Origin: Candidatus Gastranaerophilales bacterium | GTDB lineage: Bacteria; Cyanobacteriota; Vampirovibrionia; Gastranaerophilales; Gastranaerophilaceae | Length of the DNA stretch: 64,000 nt | Direction: 5' to 3' | Assembly (NCBI GenBank): GCA_944327245.1 | Contig: CALVHD010000004.1 | Location: 40,637 to 104,636 of the forward strand | Shown here: one piece after another, positions 16,360 to 25,038 of the stretch | Layout: each line of letters opens with the position of its first letter | How positions within the stretch are numbered: the stretch's first letter is position 1 | The notes under the pieces: model-generated | Told to the model about the DNA's origin: nothing | The model's database searches: none | What the model saw: only the letters and a program-made list of their open reading frames with translations | Translations under genes and position numbers: made by a program

Positions 16360-16381
16360 ATACATGTTGCATTTGCAACAT
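16341..16381. promoter_or_regulatory. Two abutting inverted repeats, probable MarR operators
   Basis: Repeat 1: GTATTTTAT (16341-16349) and ATAAAATAC (16355-16363), exact reverse complements with a 5-nt centre. Repeat 2 begins at the very next base: ATGTTGCA (16364-16371) and TGCAACAT (16374-16381), exact, 2-nt centre. Together they cover the -10 region and expected start of the rightward transcript and lie within the divergent marR promoter region. MarR proteins bind such palindromes as dimers; the assignment is inference from position. Confidence 0.65.
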
Positions 16382-16451
16382 TAATATGCTACCATCCTAT
16401 TATAAAAAATGCAATAATAAAATTATAAGATACCGTTTAAACAGAGGAAAT

Positions 16452-17804
16452 ATGAAAAAATTAGTCGCATTAACATTATTAATATTTTTTAATTTTGCTT
16501 TTGTTGTTAATCCTGCGAATGCTATTTTAGAAAAAAAGAAGCAAGAAAATGAACAAACTATTTTGGATTATGTAAATTTTGACTGGTGGAAAAAGCAAAA
16601 TGATCCTTATTTAGAAAAATATATTGCAAGTGCAATTAAAAATAACTATGACATTAAAACCGCAGCGCTAAAAATTGAACAAGCGAAAATAAATGTATTG
16701 GCTACGAGAGCTGGGCAGCTTCCTGTTGTTGCAGTTGGAGCTGCTCCTTTTTTAACAAAATTTCCCGAACAAACTAATACTCAAGGCTCAATTGCCCTGC
16801 CTATAATAGCTCAATATGAGCTTGATATTTTTGGAAAAAATTGGGACAAGACAAAATCTTCTAAAAAACTTTTAGAAGGTGCAATATATCAAACTCAAGC
16901 TTCTGATATTGCAATAGTTTCATTGGTTGGTTCAACCTATTATAATATTGTGAAATTGGATAAAGTAATTGAAATTCAAGAAAAATTAACAAAAGACAGA
17001 AAAGAAATCTATGACCTAATGAAAGTATCTAATCAAGAAGGTATAAGTTCTACTTCTGATTTGATTTTAGCTGAAAAGTCTTATGTGCTTGCTCAAAATG
17101 ATTTAATAGAATATCAAAAAAACAGAACTAATTTATTAAATGCTATGGCTGTTTTAATTGGAGATAGCCCTAATAATATTGAAGAATATAAAAGAATTTC
17201 TTATGATGATTTGAGCAGTGAAATTTTTGTACCTAAAGAAATCTCATCGGATGTTGTCGTTAATCGTCCGGATTATAAGTCAATTGAAAAGCAATTAGAA
17301 TCAGCAGGAATTGATGTCAGAGTTGCAAAAAAAGAGTTTTTGCCGACAATTAACATTTTAGGTATGCTTACTTTTGTTGCTGCATCTTCTTTTGGGGCAA
17401 TGGATTGGAAAAATGCGTTTTCAATTTTGGGCGCCAGTGCCGATTTGCCTATATTTACCGGTTTTGCAAGAATTGCAAGTTTAAGATTGCAAAAAAATAA
17501 GTATGAACAACTTTTGGCTCAATATCAAAAGACAAATATAACTTCTATTCAAGAAATTAATGATTCTTTGTATAATTTAAAATCCGATAATGAAAAGTTG
17601 GAAAATAATATCAAGGCTTTTGATATTCAGGACAAAGATTATAAATTGAGTCAAGCTAAATATAAAACAGGAGTTATTTCAAAATTAGATTTATTACAGC
17701 AAAAAGAAGCTCTTTTGTATATGGAGCAAAATGTAGTATCTTCTAAACTTGGATGTTATATAGATAAAATAAGCTTATATAAAGCAACAGGAGCTAAAAT
17801 TTAA
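16452..17804 (+). CDS. Outer-membrane efflux channel, TolC/NodT-like
   Basis: 450 aa from the ATG at 16452, preceded by an AGAGGAAA ribosome binding site; an upstream in-frame ATG at 16386 sits close to the promoter and lacks one. Residues 1-25 are a signal peptide ending near NPANA. The body has the two-fold repeated outer-membrane efflux protein pattern: long helices (NYDIKTAALKIEQAKINV; later QYQKTNITSIQEINDSLYNL) and PVVAVGAAP. Divergent from marR-emrA-emrB, it provides the exit duct, making a self-contained three-part pump locus. Presence implies a two-membrane cell envelope. Confidence 0.88.
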   Translation: MKKLVALTLLIFFNFAFVVNPANAILEKKKQENEQTILDYVNFDWWKKQNDPYLEKYIASAIKNNYDIKTAALKIEQAKINVLATRAGQLPVVAVGAAPFLTKFPEQTNTQGSIALPIIAQYELDIFGKNWDKTKSSKKLLEGAIYQTQASDIAIVSLVGSTYYNIVKLDKVIEIQEKLTKDRKEIYDLMKVSNQEGISSTSDLILAEKSYVLAQNDLIEYQKNRTNLLNAMAVLIGDSPNNIEEYKRISYDDLSSEIFVPKEISSDVVVNRPDYKSIEKQLESAGIDVRVAKKEFLPTINILGMLTFVAASSFGAMDWKNAFSILGASADLPIFTGFARIASLRLQKNKYEQLLAQYQKTNITSIQEINDSLYNLKSDNEKLENNIKAFDIQDKDYKLSQAKYKTGVISKLDLLQQKEALLYMEQNVVSSKLGCYIDKISLYKATGAKI

Positions 17805-17811
17805 TAACAAG

Positions 17812-17835
17812 AAAAGCCCCTTTTGGGGGGCTTTT
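17812..17835. terminator. Bidirectional terminator after the TolC-like gene
   Basis: AAAAGCCCC (17812-17820) pairs with GGGGCTTTT (17827-17835) around a 6-nt loop. It lies between the TolC-like stop (17804) and the stop of the convergent 708-aa gene (17839), so it can end both transcripts. Confidence 0.8.
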
Positions 17836-17838
17836 ATG

Positions 17839-19965
17839 TTAAATATATTTTTCTGCTCTTTTTAGAACTTTGTCTGCATTTTGCATAACTTGATTTATTT
17901 TATTTGTTTCTTCGTTACTGTATTGTGTTGCAGGTGCAATAAAATCGCTTGACGGGATATATGTTGCTGTATCCATTTGTTGATTAAGCTTATCGCTTTT
18001 AATATTTGTTTCGGATTTATTGCTGTCTATTTTAGATGTTGTTTGAGAAGTGTTTATTCCTTTTTTATTATTAATAAATTGGGTGTTATAAGGACTCATT
18101 TGAAGTTGAACATCTTTATTTTGAGCAGTTTGATTGTTGTCTGCGCTGAAATTAATTTCTTTTCCGTCAAGAAAATCTAATAAAAGTTTTGGATTGTTAC
18201 CCAAAGCTTGTGCTAATTTTGGGTCAGATTGAATTTTTTCTATGGCCTTTGGATTATTTTGAATTTTTTGAATTAATTCTCCTTGGGTTATTCCAAGCTC
18301 CGGAATGATTGTATTTTTTTGAGCTTCAAGTTTTGCTTTTTGTTCTTCTTCAGCTTTGTTATAAGGTTTTCCAAAGATTTTGTGAATTGCGCCTCTGATT
18401 GGTTTTGAAAACATGTTTGAAAATACAAACATAATTAAAATAAATCTTAAAGCACCGCCGCCAAATCTAAGGAAAGGATTTGTTGTACCTTTTGTTATAG
18501 TTCCATCTTTAGCTATTTTATCAAGACCCATACCAAAGAATTTACCAATAGTTTTTAATCCTTTTGAAATTAAAGTATTGCCTTCTAAATTCTTTAAGCT
18601 TGCAAGTCCATAGGTAGTAGCAAATGCTAAAGGTGTTGAAATTGCAATAGAACCCATTGTGCCTATATAATCATCGGCTACGGTTGCCGCTTTTTTATCT
18701 TTTGGTGCATCTTGAACATTATTGTATAAACTCATAATGCTGCTGCACAAAAATGCGCCAAGTCCTGATTTATCGTTAACAAAGTTTGAAATTGATTCGG
18801 TTGGAACTAAAATTGAATTTTGAACAAGTGAGCCCAGTTTTGTATCAGCTAAAGATCCGTTAACTGCGTTAAATTTAATTAATGAATCGCCAAGATTGCC
18901 TTTGCCAAAACCTTTCCAGTTTTTATTAAACAGCTTTTTACCCACTGAATCAATTATATTAACTGGCCACCAAGTACTGATGAAGTTGCCTTGATCCATG
19001 GTAACCCCTTGGAATTCTGCAAAATCTTTTCCGCTTTTAATGGTTTTTAATTTTTCTAAAAGTTCTTGTTTGTTTATTTTTCCTGAAGCATCTTTTAAGT
19101 TGAAATTATCTGCGATGGCTTCTGTGAGTTCTGAGCAGAATTTTCTGTTATCTTTTATTTCGCTTAAATCTGTAATTTGTTTAAAGAAGCCATTTGCTTT
19201 ATTCTCACCTACAAGCTTTTTGATTGAATCTAAAATTTCATTATTGGTTTTATTTAAATTATTAAATATTTCTTGTGCTTTAGCTTCGTCTTTTACTATG
19301 CCTTTTAAGACATTAAGAGCATCTTCAGGTTTGTCTAAAATAAGCCCTTTAAATGCTTGCAAATCTTTTTTGTCTAATATATTGCCAAGTTCTTTATTAA
19401 AAGCAGCATTTTGTTTTTTACCTAAAGATGTTTTTATAATATCAACAGGGGTAAGTGAAAATATAGAAACAAAGCCTCTACCATAACCTCTTGTTAAGTC
19501 GGCTTTTGGAGTTGCTCGTCTGGTTTTCATGGTTTCGATTATATCTTCCATGGTTTTAGATTTTTTAAGAGTTTCAATTATTTTATTTTTTGCATTTTCA
19601 AAAAATCCGCCAATATTTTGATATAGTTTATTATTTGCAAGAAAATCGTCAACCTTTATACCTAAATCAGCCATTTTATTTACTGATTTGTTGCCTAAAA
19701 AAGCTAAGCCTGCAACAGTTGCCAGAGTTAGCCCCAATGAAGTTATAAATTTTTTAGGATCTTCAATATGAAAAACATTTTTCATTGTTGAAACAATCCA
19801 GTTTTCTTTTACCGCTTCATGACCTTGTTGAGCAATTTCAACAGCGTCTTGTTTAATTTTATCTTTATCTACAGCAGAAAATTCAGGTTGATTTTCCTGC
19901 TTTTTAAGCGTTTTTTGTTGCTGCGGCTTGATTGCTGAATTATATTGCAAAGAAACGTTATCCAT
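17839..19965 (-). CDS. Large membrane-associated protein of unknown function
   Basis: 708 aa; not recognised. Visible parts: a polar N-terminus, a hydrophobic segment at about 74-93, a long helical central region (about 100-430), and two more hydrophobic segments at about 438-458 and 507-525. Then comes an acidic/basic helix with an NP/DP-repeat (NNPKAIEKIQSDPKLAQAL, then NNPKLLLDFL, about 575-605) that recalls STI1/DP-type chaperone-cofactor helices. A Gln/Asn/Ser-rich tail with a final helix follows. No signal peptide. It is downstream of a 24-codon ORF with a strong ribosome binding site (20047-20121), probably in the same transcript. Likely lineage-specific. Confidence 0.75.
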   Translation of the reverse strand: MDNVSLQYNSAIKPQQQKTLKKQENQPEFSAVDKDKIKQDAVEIAQQGHEAVKENWIVSTMKNVFHIEDPKKFITSLGLTLATVAGLAFLGNKSVNKMADLGIKVDDFLANNKLYQNIGGFFENAKNKIIETLKKSKTMEDIIETMKTRRATPKADLTRGYGRGFVSIFSLTPVDIIKTSLGKKQNAAFNKELGNILDKKDLQAFKGLILDKPEDALNVLKGIVKDEAKAQEIFNNLNKTNNEILDSIKKLVGENKANGFFKQITDLSEIKDNRKFCSELTEAIADNFNLKDASGKINKQELLEKLKTIKSGKDFAEFQGVTMDQGNFISTWWPVNIIDSVGKKLFNKNWKGFGKGNLGDSLIKFNAVNGSLADTKLGSLVQNSILVPTESISNFVNDKSGLGAFLCSSIMSLYNNVQDAPKDKKAATVADDYIGTMGSIAISTPLAFATTYGLASLKNLEGNTLISKGLKTIGKFFGMGLDKIAKDGTITKGTTNPFLRFGGGALRFILIMFVFSNMFSKPIRGAIHKIFGKPYNKAEEEQKAKLEAQKNTIIPELGITQGELIQKIQNNPKAIEKIQSDPKLAQALGNNPKLLLDFLDGKEINFSADNNQTAQNKDVQLQMSPYNTQFINNKKGINTSQTTSKIDSNKSETNIKSDKLNQQMDTATYIPSSDFIAPATQYSNEETNKINQVMQNADKVLKRAEKYI

Positions 19966-20046
19966 GATTTAAATCCATAATATTACAGTTACCTATATTA
20001 TTTTAAAACAAATTAAGGAAAAATATTGCCCTAATATTAATAATAA

Positions 20047-20121
20047 TTAAGCAAGACGATATTTTTTATCGTATTCGTTTACTTTTGTAATAACGGTTTG
20101 AATGAAGTTAATTAATTGCAT
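20047..20121 (-). CDS. Putative 24-residue small protein
   Basis: ATG at 20121-20119, TAA at 20049-20047. The peptide runs MQLINFIQTV to KKYRLA: an amphipathic-looking first half followed by a charged Lys/Tyr/Asp/Arg end. A near-perfect AGGAGGAAAA ribosome binding site lies 5-10 nt before the ATG, stronger than those of most genes here. It is followed after 81 nt by the 708-aa gene. It could be a functional small protein or a leader peptide controlling that gene. Its length alone gives weak coding evidence; the ribosome binding site is the main support. Confidence 0.5.
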   Translation of the reverse strand: MQLINFIQTVITKVNEYDKKYRLA

Positions 20122-20196
20122 AATTTTCCTCCTGATATATTTTTTACTCTCTATGTAGATATAAAGTATATATTCAGAAAAAAATTGCCTGCAAAA

Positions 20197-21510
20197 TTAC
20201 AGATTGTTAATAATTTGTAATATTTCATCAAAACTATAGTAATCATCTAAAATATGAATTTTCATTTTTTTATTTATTTTTTTGATATCATCAATTGTTT
20301 TGCCGTCTAAAAATATTTCTTTATAGCTTTCACCGTTTTTTTGAAGCATAACAGAAGGTAAAATAAGATGTTGAATATCTTTATCTTTAATTGTATCTAT
20401 AATATCCTGCCCTACGATTAAACCTGCAACATTAATATCTTCGCCAAAGAACTTATTTTTAATTTCAATAACTTCAAAATCAAGATTTTTAACATTGATT
20501 TCTTTTTTGAATTCACAAAATAGTTTATAGGCGCTCTGAGCTGTGGCAATAGTAATTTTTGTCGGTGTTTTAATTTGTTTTTTCATTTTTTTAAGGCATT
20601 TTTTAAAGCTGTCTTTTAAAAGTCTTATTGCACCAACGCCATCTTCAATTTGTAAAAAATCGCCGTAATATTTTTTGTTTGGAACATCTAAACCGGCTAT
20701 TAAGAAAAATTCATCTGAAACCATTGCAATTTGTTTTTTTATGGATTTATTAAAATCATCCACTATTTTTATTGTTTCAAGAGCCGTTTTTTTATCTACT
20801 CTTTTGAAATCTTCTTTTCTATATTTTGAAATTCCAACAGGAACAATTGCAACTGATTTTATAATTGATTTAACACTTTTTAGGTCTTCAAGAGTTCTTT
20901 TTAATTCTTCACCATCGTTTATTGAAGGACATAGAACAATTTGAGCGTGGATTTTTGTTTTGATTTTTTTAAATCGTTTTAACTGCTCCATGATTTTTTT
21001 TGCGTTAGGATTTCTGGTCATTTTAACTCTTAAATCAGGGTTTGTTGTGTGAATTGAAACAAAAAGCGGAGAAATATGATATTTTTCAATTCTTTTAAAA
21101 TCATCTTCTTTTAAATTTGTCAAAGTAACATAAGTACCTTGAATGTAAGATAATCTCCAATCATCATCTTTAACATATAATGATTCTCTTAATCCCTTGG
21201 GTTGTTGGTCTACAAAGCAAAAAATGCAATGGTTGCAACATTTTTTAACTCCGTCAAAAACAGCAGAAGTAAAAATAATCCCTAAATCTTCATCAAAATC
21301 TTTTTCTATTTCATATTCTTCTAGGTCGCCATTTTTGTGTTCAACCAAAAGATTAATTTCTTCGTCATTTATTATGAAGCTGTAGTCGATTATGTCTATG
21401 GGAGTTTGGTTGTTGATTGATAAAATTCTATCGCCTGATTTAATTTTTAATTCATCGGCAATTGAATTTTTTATTACATTTTCAACAACCATATTAATTT
21501 TTTTGTTCAT
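20197..21510 (-). CDS. PDZ/radical-SAM protein of the DUF512 family
   Basis: 437 aa. N-terminal PDZ-like domain (residues 5-60, SIADELKIKSGDRILSINN). It is followed by a radical-SAM-type Cys cluster C91-x3-C95-x2-C98 in the context CNHCIFCFVDQQPKG, then RESLYVKDDDWRLSY and QGTYVTLTNL. This is the signature of the DUF512 proteins known from cyanobacteria and clostridia, predicted Fe-S oxidoreductases of unknown reaction. The C-terminal half (from about 300) is the DUF512 domain proper. Overlaps the upstream PadR gene by 4 nt (ATGA), so they are translationally coupled. Confidence 0.87.
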   Translation of the reverse strand: MNKKINMVVENVIKNSIADELKIKSGDRILSINNQTPIDIIDYSFIINDEEINLLVEHKNGDLEEYEIEKDFDEDLGIIFTSAVFDGVKKCCNHCIFCFVDQQPKGLRESLYVKDDDWRLSYIQGTYVTLTNLKEDDFKRIEKYHISPLFVSIHTTNPDLRVKMTRNPNAKKIMEQLKRFKKIKTKIHAQIVLCPSINDGEELKRTLEDLKSVKSIIKSVAIVPVGISKYRKEDFKRVDKKTALETIKIVDDFNKSIKKQIAMVSDEFFLIAGLDVPNKKYYGDFLQIEDGVGAIRLLKDSFKKCLKKMKKQIKTPTKITIATAQSAYKLFCEFKKEINVKNLDFEVIEIKNKFFGEDINVAGLIVGQDIIDTIKDKDIQHLILPSVMLQKNGESYKEIFLDGKTIDDIKKINKKMKIHILDDYYSFDEILQIINNL

Positions 21511-21998
21511 AATAATTCAATCAGTTTTTCTGTTTGTTCAAGAGTAATCTTTACGGTTTTTTTCTGTAAATCGTTTAGAGAAATATATTCGTTATTTATG
21601 CCTTTTTCAAGTTTTATTTTATATAATTCTAAAGCATTTTTCAGATTTTCTTTAAATTCTATTAATTCATTCACACTCAAAACGTCGCTGCAATAGAGCA
21701 TTATTTTAGCCTCATTTAATATATGATAGGGATTTTGAGGTATGTATGAGATTAAAAGTTCGTTTAAGTGTTTTTTTCCTTCAGGAGTTATAGAATATAT
21801 TTTAGATAACATTCCGCCATTGGACATTTTTTCTATGAAGCTGACACAGTCCAAATTTTCAAGTCTTTTTAGTGCAGGGTTAATTGTTCCTGTGCTTGAT
21901 TTTATATAAGCAAAGAAAACTTCTTCTAATATTTTTGATACACGATATATTGTGGCATCGTATTTATTTAGAATATATAATATTGCAATTTCAATCAT
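21507..21998 (-). CDS. PadR-family transcriptional regulator
   Basis: 163 aa. The N-terminal winged helix has the PadR pattern: ILYILNKYDATIYRVSKILEE, then STGTINPALKRLENLDCVSF (recognition helix) and KIYSITPEGKKHLNEL (wing). The C-terminal helical part (about 95-163) would mediate dimerisation. PadR proteins usually repress a neighbouring gene in response to a small molecule; here the coupled DUF512 gene is the evident partner. The 109-nt gap to the divergent uppS gene holds the likely promoter. Confidence 0.85.
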   Translation of the reverse strand: MIEIAILYILNKYDATIYRVSKILEEVFFAYIKSSTGTINPALKRLENLDCVSFIEKMSNGGMLSKIYSITPEGKKHLNELLISYIPQNPYHILNEAKIMLYCSDVLSVNELIEFKENLKNALELYKIKLEKGINNEYISLNDLQKKTVKITLEQTEKLIELL

Positions 21999-22107
21999 AA
22001 CTTTATATTAGCACAATTTTATATAAAAAAATTAATAAAAATATATAATTACTTTTATATCTGTAATTTTAAGATAAGATTATAAAGGTTTCTATAAGGA
22101 AAAGTAA

Positions 22108-22833
22108 ATGGAATTAACGTTGGAAGAAAATATTAAAGAAATAGTTAAAAATACTAATTTGAAGCATATTGCGATTATTATGGATGGCAACAGACGCTGG
22201 GCAAAAGAGCATATGCTTCCATCTATGATGGGGCATAAAAAAGGAGTTGATGCCCTTAAAAAAGTCACAAGAGCCTGTGATGATTTTGGGGTTAAATATT
22301 TAACTTTATATGCTTTTTCTACTGAAAATTGGAACAGAAAAAAAGAAGAAGTTGATTTTTTAATGGACTTGTTGGCGACTACTTTAAAAAATGAACTTAA
22401 AGAATTGAATGAAAACAATGTAAAAATGAATTATATTGGCGATTTAAGCGCTTTAAATCAAAATTTACAAAATATTTTATCAGCTTCTGTTGAAACAACA
22501 AAAAATAATACAGGAGTTGTTTTAACGGTTGCAATTAATTATGGTGCAAGAGATGAAATTGTTCATGCAATTAAAAAAATGATGGATGACAATTTAAAAT
22601 CTCAAGATATTAACGAAGACATTGTTTCAAAATATCTTTATACAAATAATATTCCTGATCCTGATTTGTTAATTAGAACATCCGGCGAAAAAAGGATAAG
22701 TAATTATTTATTATGGCAGATAGCTTATAGTGAAATATACATCACTAAAGCATATTGGCCTGAATTTAACAAAGAAAAACTTGCGCTTGCTATTGAAGAA
22801 TTTAACAATAGACAAAGAAGATGGGGAAAATAA
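22108..22833 (+). CDS. uppS: Isoprenyl transferase (undecaprenyl diphosphate synthase)
   Basis: 241 aa, family length. It condenses isopentenyl diphosphate onto farnesyl diphosphate to make the C55 lipid carrier of cell-wall synthesis. Motifs: IAIIMDGNRRWAK with catalytic D26, MGHKKGVDALKK, YLTLYAFSTENWNR and PDLLIRTSGEKRISNYLLWQ, which binds the diphosphate. An AAGGAAAAG ribosome binding site precedes the ATG. First gene of a unit with rdgB (TAATG overlap) and an antiporter. Confidence 0.93.
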   Translation: MELTLEENIKEIVKNTNLKHIAIIMDGNRRWAKEHMLPSMMGHKKGVDALKKVTRACDDFGVKYLTLYAFSTENWNRKKEEVDFLMDLLATTLKNELKELNENNVKMNYIGDLSALNQNLQNILSASVETTKNNTGVVLTVAINYGARDEIVHAIKKMMDDNLKSQDINEDIVSKYLYTNNIPDPDLLIRTSGEKRISNYLLWQIAYSEIYITKAYWPEFNKEKLALAIEEFNNRQRRWGK

Positions 22834-23408
22834 TGTATCAAATTACTCTTGCAACTTCAAATAAACACAAAGTGGATGAAATTAATTTAATAGCAAAAAA
22901 TTATGATATTGAATTTATTTTGCCGGATGGTGAATTTGATCCTGTTGAAGACAGTGATAATTTTATCGGTAATGCATATTGCAAGGCGAAATGCGCAAGT
23001 TTAAATGCTAAAACAAATTTAACTTTGGCTGATGATTCAGGATTGTGTGTTGATGCGCTAAACGGAGCTCCCGGTATATATAGCGCAAGGTATGCAAAAA
23101 CTGCAAAAGAACGAATTGAAAAATTGCTTTTCAATATGAAAGACAAAGAAAACAGAAAAGCAAATTTTGTCTGTGCTATGGTGGTTGTAAATAAAAAAGG
23201 AGAAATTCTTTTTAAAACAGAGCAAACTTGCGATGGTTCAATTATGTATGAACCAAAGGGCGAAGGCGGTTTTGGTTATGACCCTGTATTTTTTGTTAAA
23301 TCTGAAAATAAGGGTATGGCTGAATTATCAGATGTTGAAAAATCAAAAGTATCCCACAGAGCGAAAGCTCTAAATTGTGTATTGAATTGGTTGAAAGAAT
23401 ATATGTAA
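22833..23408 (+). CDS. rdgB: XTP/dITP diphosphatase (non-canonical purine NTP pyrophosphatase)
   Basis: 191 aa from the ATG at 22833, which overlaps the uppS stop by one base (TAATG) with GGGGAAAA as ribosome binding site. It hydrolyses ITP, dITP and XTP to keep deaminated purines out of nucleic acids. HAM1/RdgB motifs: LATSNKHKVDEI, LADDSGLCVDALNGAPGIYSAR, GEGGFGYDPVFF and KSKVSHRAKAL. All are in family order. Confidence 0.92.
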   Translation: MYQITLATSNKHKVDEINLIAKNYDIEFILPDGEFDPVEDSDNFIGNAYCKAKCASLNAKTNLTLADDSGLCVDALNGAPGIYSARYAKTAKERIEKLLFNMKDKENRKANFVCAMVVVNKKGEILFKTEQTCDGSIMYEPKGEGGFGYDPVFFVKSENKGMAELSDVEKSKVSHRAKALNCVLNWLKEYM

Positions 23409-23410
23409 GC

Positions 23411-24706
23411 ATGGAATTAAATCCTATATTAATATCTGTAATAATTTTATGTATTTTGTGTGTGCTTAGAATTAATGTGTTGTTTTCATTGATGATAAGC
23501 GCGATTACAGCAGGACTACTTGCAAACATGTCGATTGACAGAATTATGGATTTATTTATTTCAGGCATGGGGCAAAATTCTGAAACTGCACTAAGCTATA
23601 TTTTACTTGGAACTTTGGCTGCTGCTATGACACATACGGGTTTGGCTCAGATTTTATCAATAAGAATTGCAAAGTTTATAAAGGACAATAAATATCTTTT
23701 AATTGCAATATTGGTTTTGATTTCGATGATGTCTCAAAATTTAATCCCTGTTCATATTGCTTTTATTCCTATTTTAATTCCGCCTTTATTGCCTTTGATG
23801 AACAAATTAAAATTAGATAGAAGAGCAGTGGCCTGTGCATTGGCTTTTGGTTTAAAAGCTCCTTATATTGCAATTCCTGCCGGTTTTGGTTTGATTTTTC
23901 AAGGGTTGATTGCAGATAATATGACTCAAAACGGCATGCCGATTGTAAAAACTCAAGTTTGGCACTACAGTTGGCTATTGGGGTTTGCAATGTTTGTTGC
24001 ATTGTTGATTGCAGTTTTTGTGACATACCGAAAACCAAGAGAATATAAAAGTTTAGTTTCAAATATAGACTTAAATCAAGATACTAAACTTCAAAAAAAA
24101 CACTACATAACTCTTTTGGGTGCGGTTGTAACTTTAGTTGTCCAGCTTTTAAGCGGTTCGCTGCCTTTGGGAGCTTTAATCGGATTAGGAATTATATTCG
24201 GATTTAGGGCAGTTTCTCATAAAAAAATGGATTTTTTAATGAATGAAGGCGTTGGTTTGATGGGCTATATTGCTTTTGTAATGCTTGTTTGTGCCGGATA
24301 TGCTCTGGTGTTAAAAGAAACGGGCGGTATAGATTCTTTGCTAAATTCGGTTTTACCTTATATTCAGCATTCAAAATTATTAGCTTCATTATCCATGCTT
24401 TTAATCGGGCTTGTAATTACGATAGGAATAGGCTCATCATTCGGTACAATACCGATATTGGCGGTTTTGTTTATTCCTTTATGCTCTAAACTTGGATTTT
24501 CAATTCCGGCAACGGTTGTATTATTTTGTGCTGCGGCTGCTTTAGGCGATGCCGGTTCTCCTGCTTCAGATACAACTTTAGGACCAAGTGCAGGGTTAAA
24601 TGCTGACAACCAGCATAATCACATAAAAGATACTTGTATTCCGACTTTTGTGCATTACAACACAGCGTTAATACTGGCAGCATTAGTTGCGGTTTATTTT
24701 TTATAA
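23411..24706 (+). CDS. Na+/H+ antiporter-family membrane protein (YuiF/NhaC-like)
   Basis: 431 aa from the ATG at 23411, two bases after the rdgB stop; an upstream in-frame ATG at 23375 would overlap rdgB. About 11-12 hydrophobic segments. The start (LNPILISVIILCILCVLRIN) and the stretch ALSYILLGTLAAAMTHTG resemble the YuiF-type members of the Na+/H+ antiporter superfamily. GSSFGTIPILAV and GDAGSPASDTTLGP match the conserved C-terminal half. The transported solute could instead be an amino acid, as has been suggested for such proteins. Confidence 0.78.
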   Translation: MELNPILISVIILCILCVLRINVLFSLMISAITAGLLANMSIDRIMDLFISGMGQNSETALSYILLGTLAAAMTHTGLAQILSIRIAKFIKDNKYLLIAILVLISMMSQNLIPVHIAFIPILIPPLLPLMNKLKLDRRAVACALAFGLKAPYIAIPAGFGLIFQGLIADNMTQNGMPIVKTQVWHYSWLLGFAMFVALLIAVFVTYRKPREYKSLVSNIDLNQDTKLQKKHYITLLGAVVTLVVQLLSGSLPLGALIGLGIIFGFRAVSHKKMDFLMNEGVGLMGYIAFVMLVCAGYALVLKETGGIDSLLNSVLPYIQHSKLLASLSMLLIGLVITIGIGSSFGTIPILAVLFIPLCSKLGFSIPATVVLFCAAAALGDAGSPASDTTLGPSAGLNADNQHNHIKDTCIPTFVHYNTALILAALVAVYFL

Positions 24707-24710
24707 GTTA

Positions 24711-25034
24711 TTAAGCTGCAAAGCTTCTTTGAATTGAACTTTGTAAGTTTTGTTTTACAGTTTGTTCTTCAGATTCAATCATTTGCAGTTGAGTTTGATA
24801 TCTTTGAAGCTGCATATCAAGAGCTTTTTCTGCTTGATATAAACGTTCTTTTTTCTTTTCTAAAGATTTCATTTCAGGGCTGTCAGGGTCCATATCCGAA
24901 CCTAAACCCACTAATTCGTTGATTTGAGAAGACAAATCAAGCTTAGTAGAGGAGATTAGTTGAATTTTATATTCTAAGTCTGCTCTATAGCTGTTAATTT
25001 GCGCTAGTCTCATTTGTGAGAGTAAAATTGACAT
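24711..25034 (-). CDS. Small coiled-coil protein with SQxR start, related at both ends to the protein at 38946-39977
   Basis: 107 aa. N-terminus MSILLSQMRLAQINSYRADLEY.., then a two-helix pattern with a short acidic break (SDMDPDSPEMK) at about 48-58. The C-terminal helix ends SSIQRSFAA. Aligned by eye with the 343-aa protein, the first 40 residues share SQ.R, R..xEY, Q.I and LS, and the last 45 share K.L..L, T, I..E and I..S.F. It looks like a minimal form without the middle domain. Function unknown. Four nt after the basic 89-aa gene, so in one operon. Confidence 0.7.
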   Translation of the reverse strand: MSILLSQMRLAQINSYRADLEYKIQLISSTKLDLSSQINELVGLGSDMDPDSPEMKSLEKKKERLYQAEKALDMQLQRYQTQLQMIESEEQTVKQNLQSSIQRSFAA

Positions 25035-25038
25035 AGTC

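Noticed and set aside
18998..19486. 162-codon open frame on the plus strand
   Set aside because: Lies antisense inside the 708-aa gene; Ser/Phe/Leu-rich translation typical of a shadow frame, no ribosome binding site.
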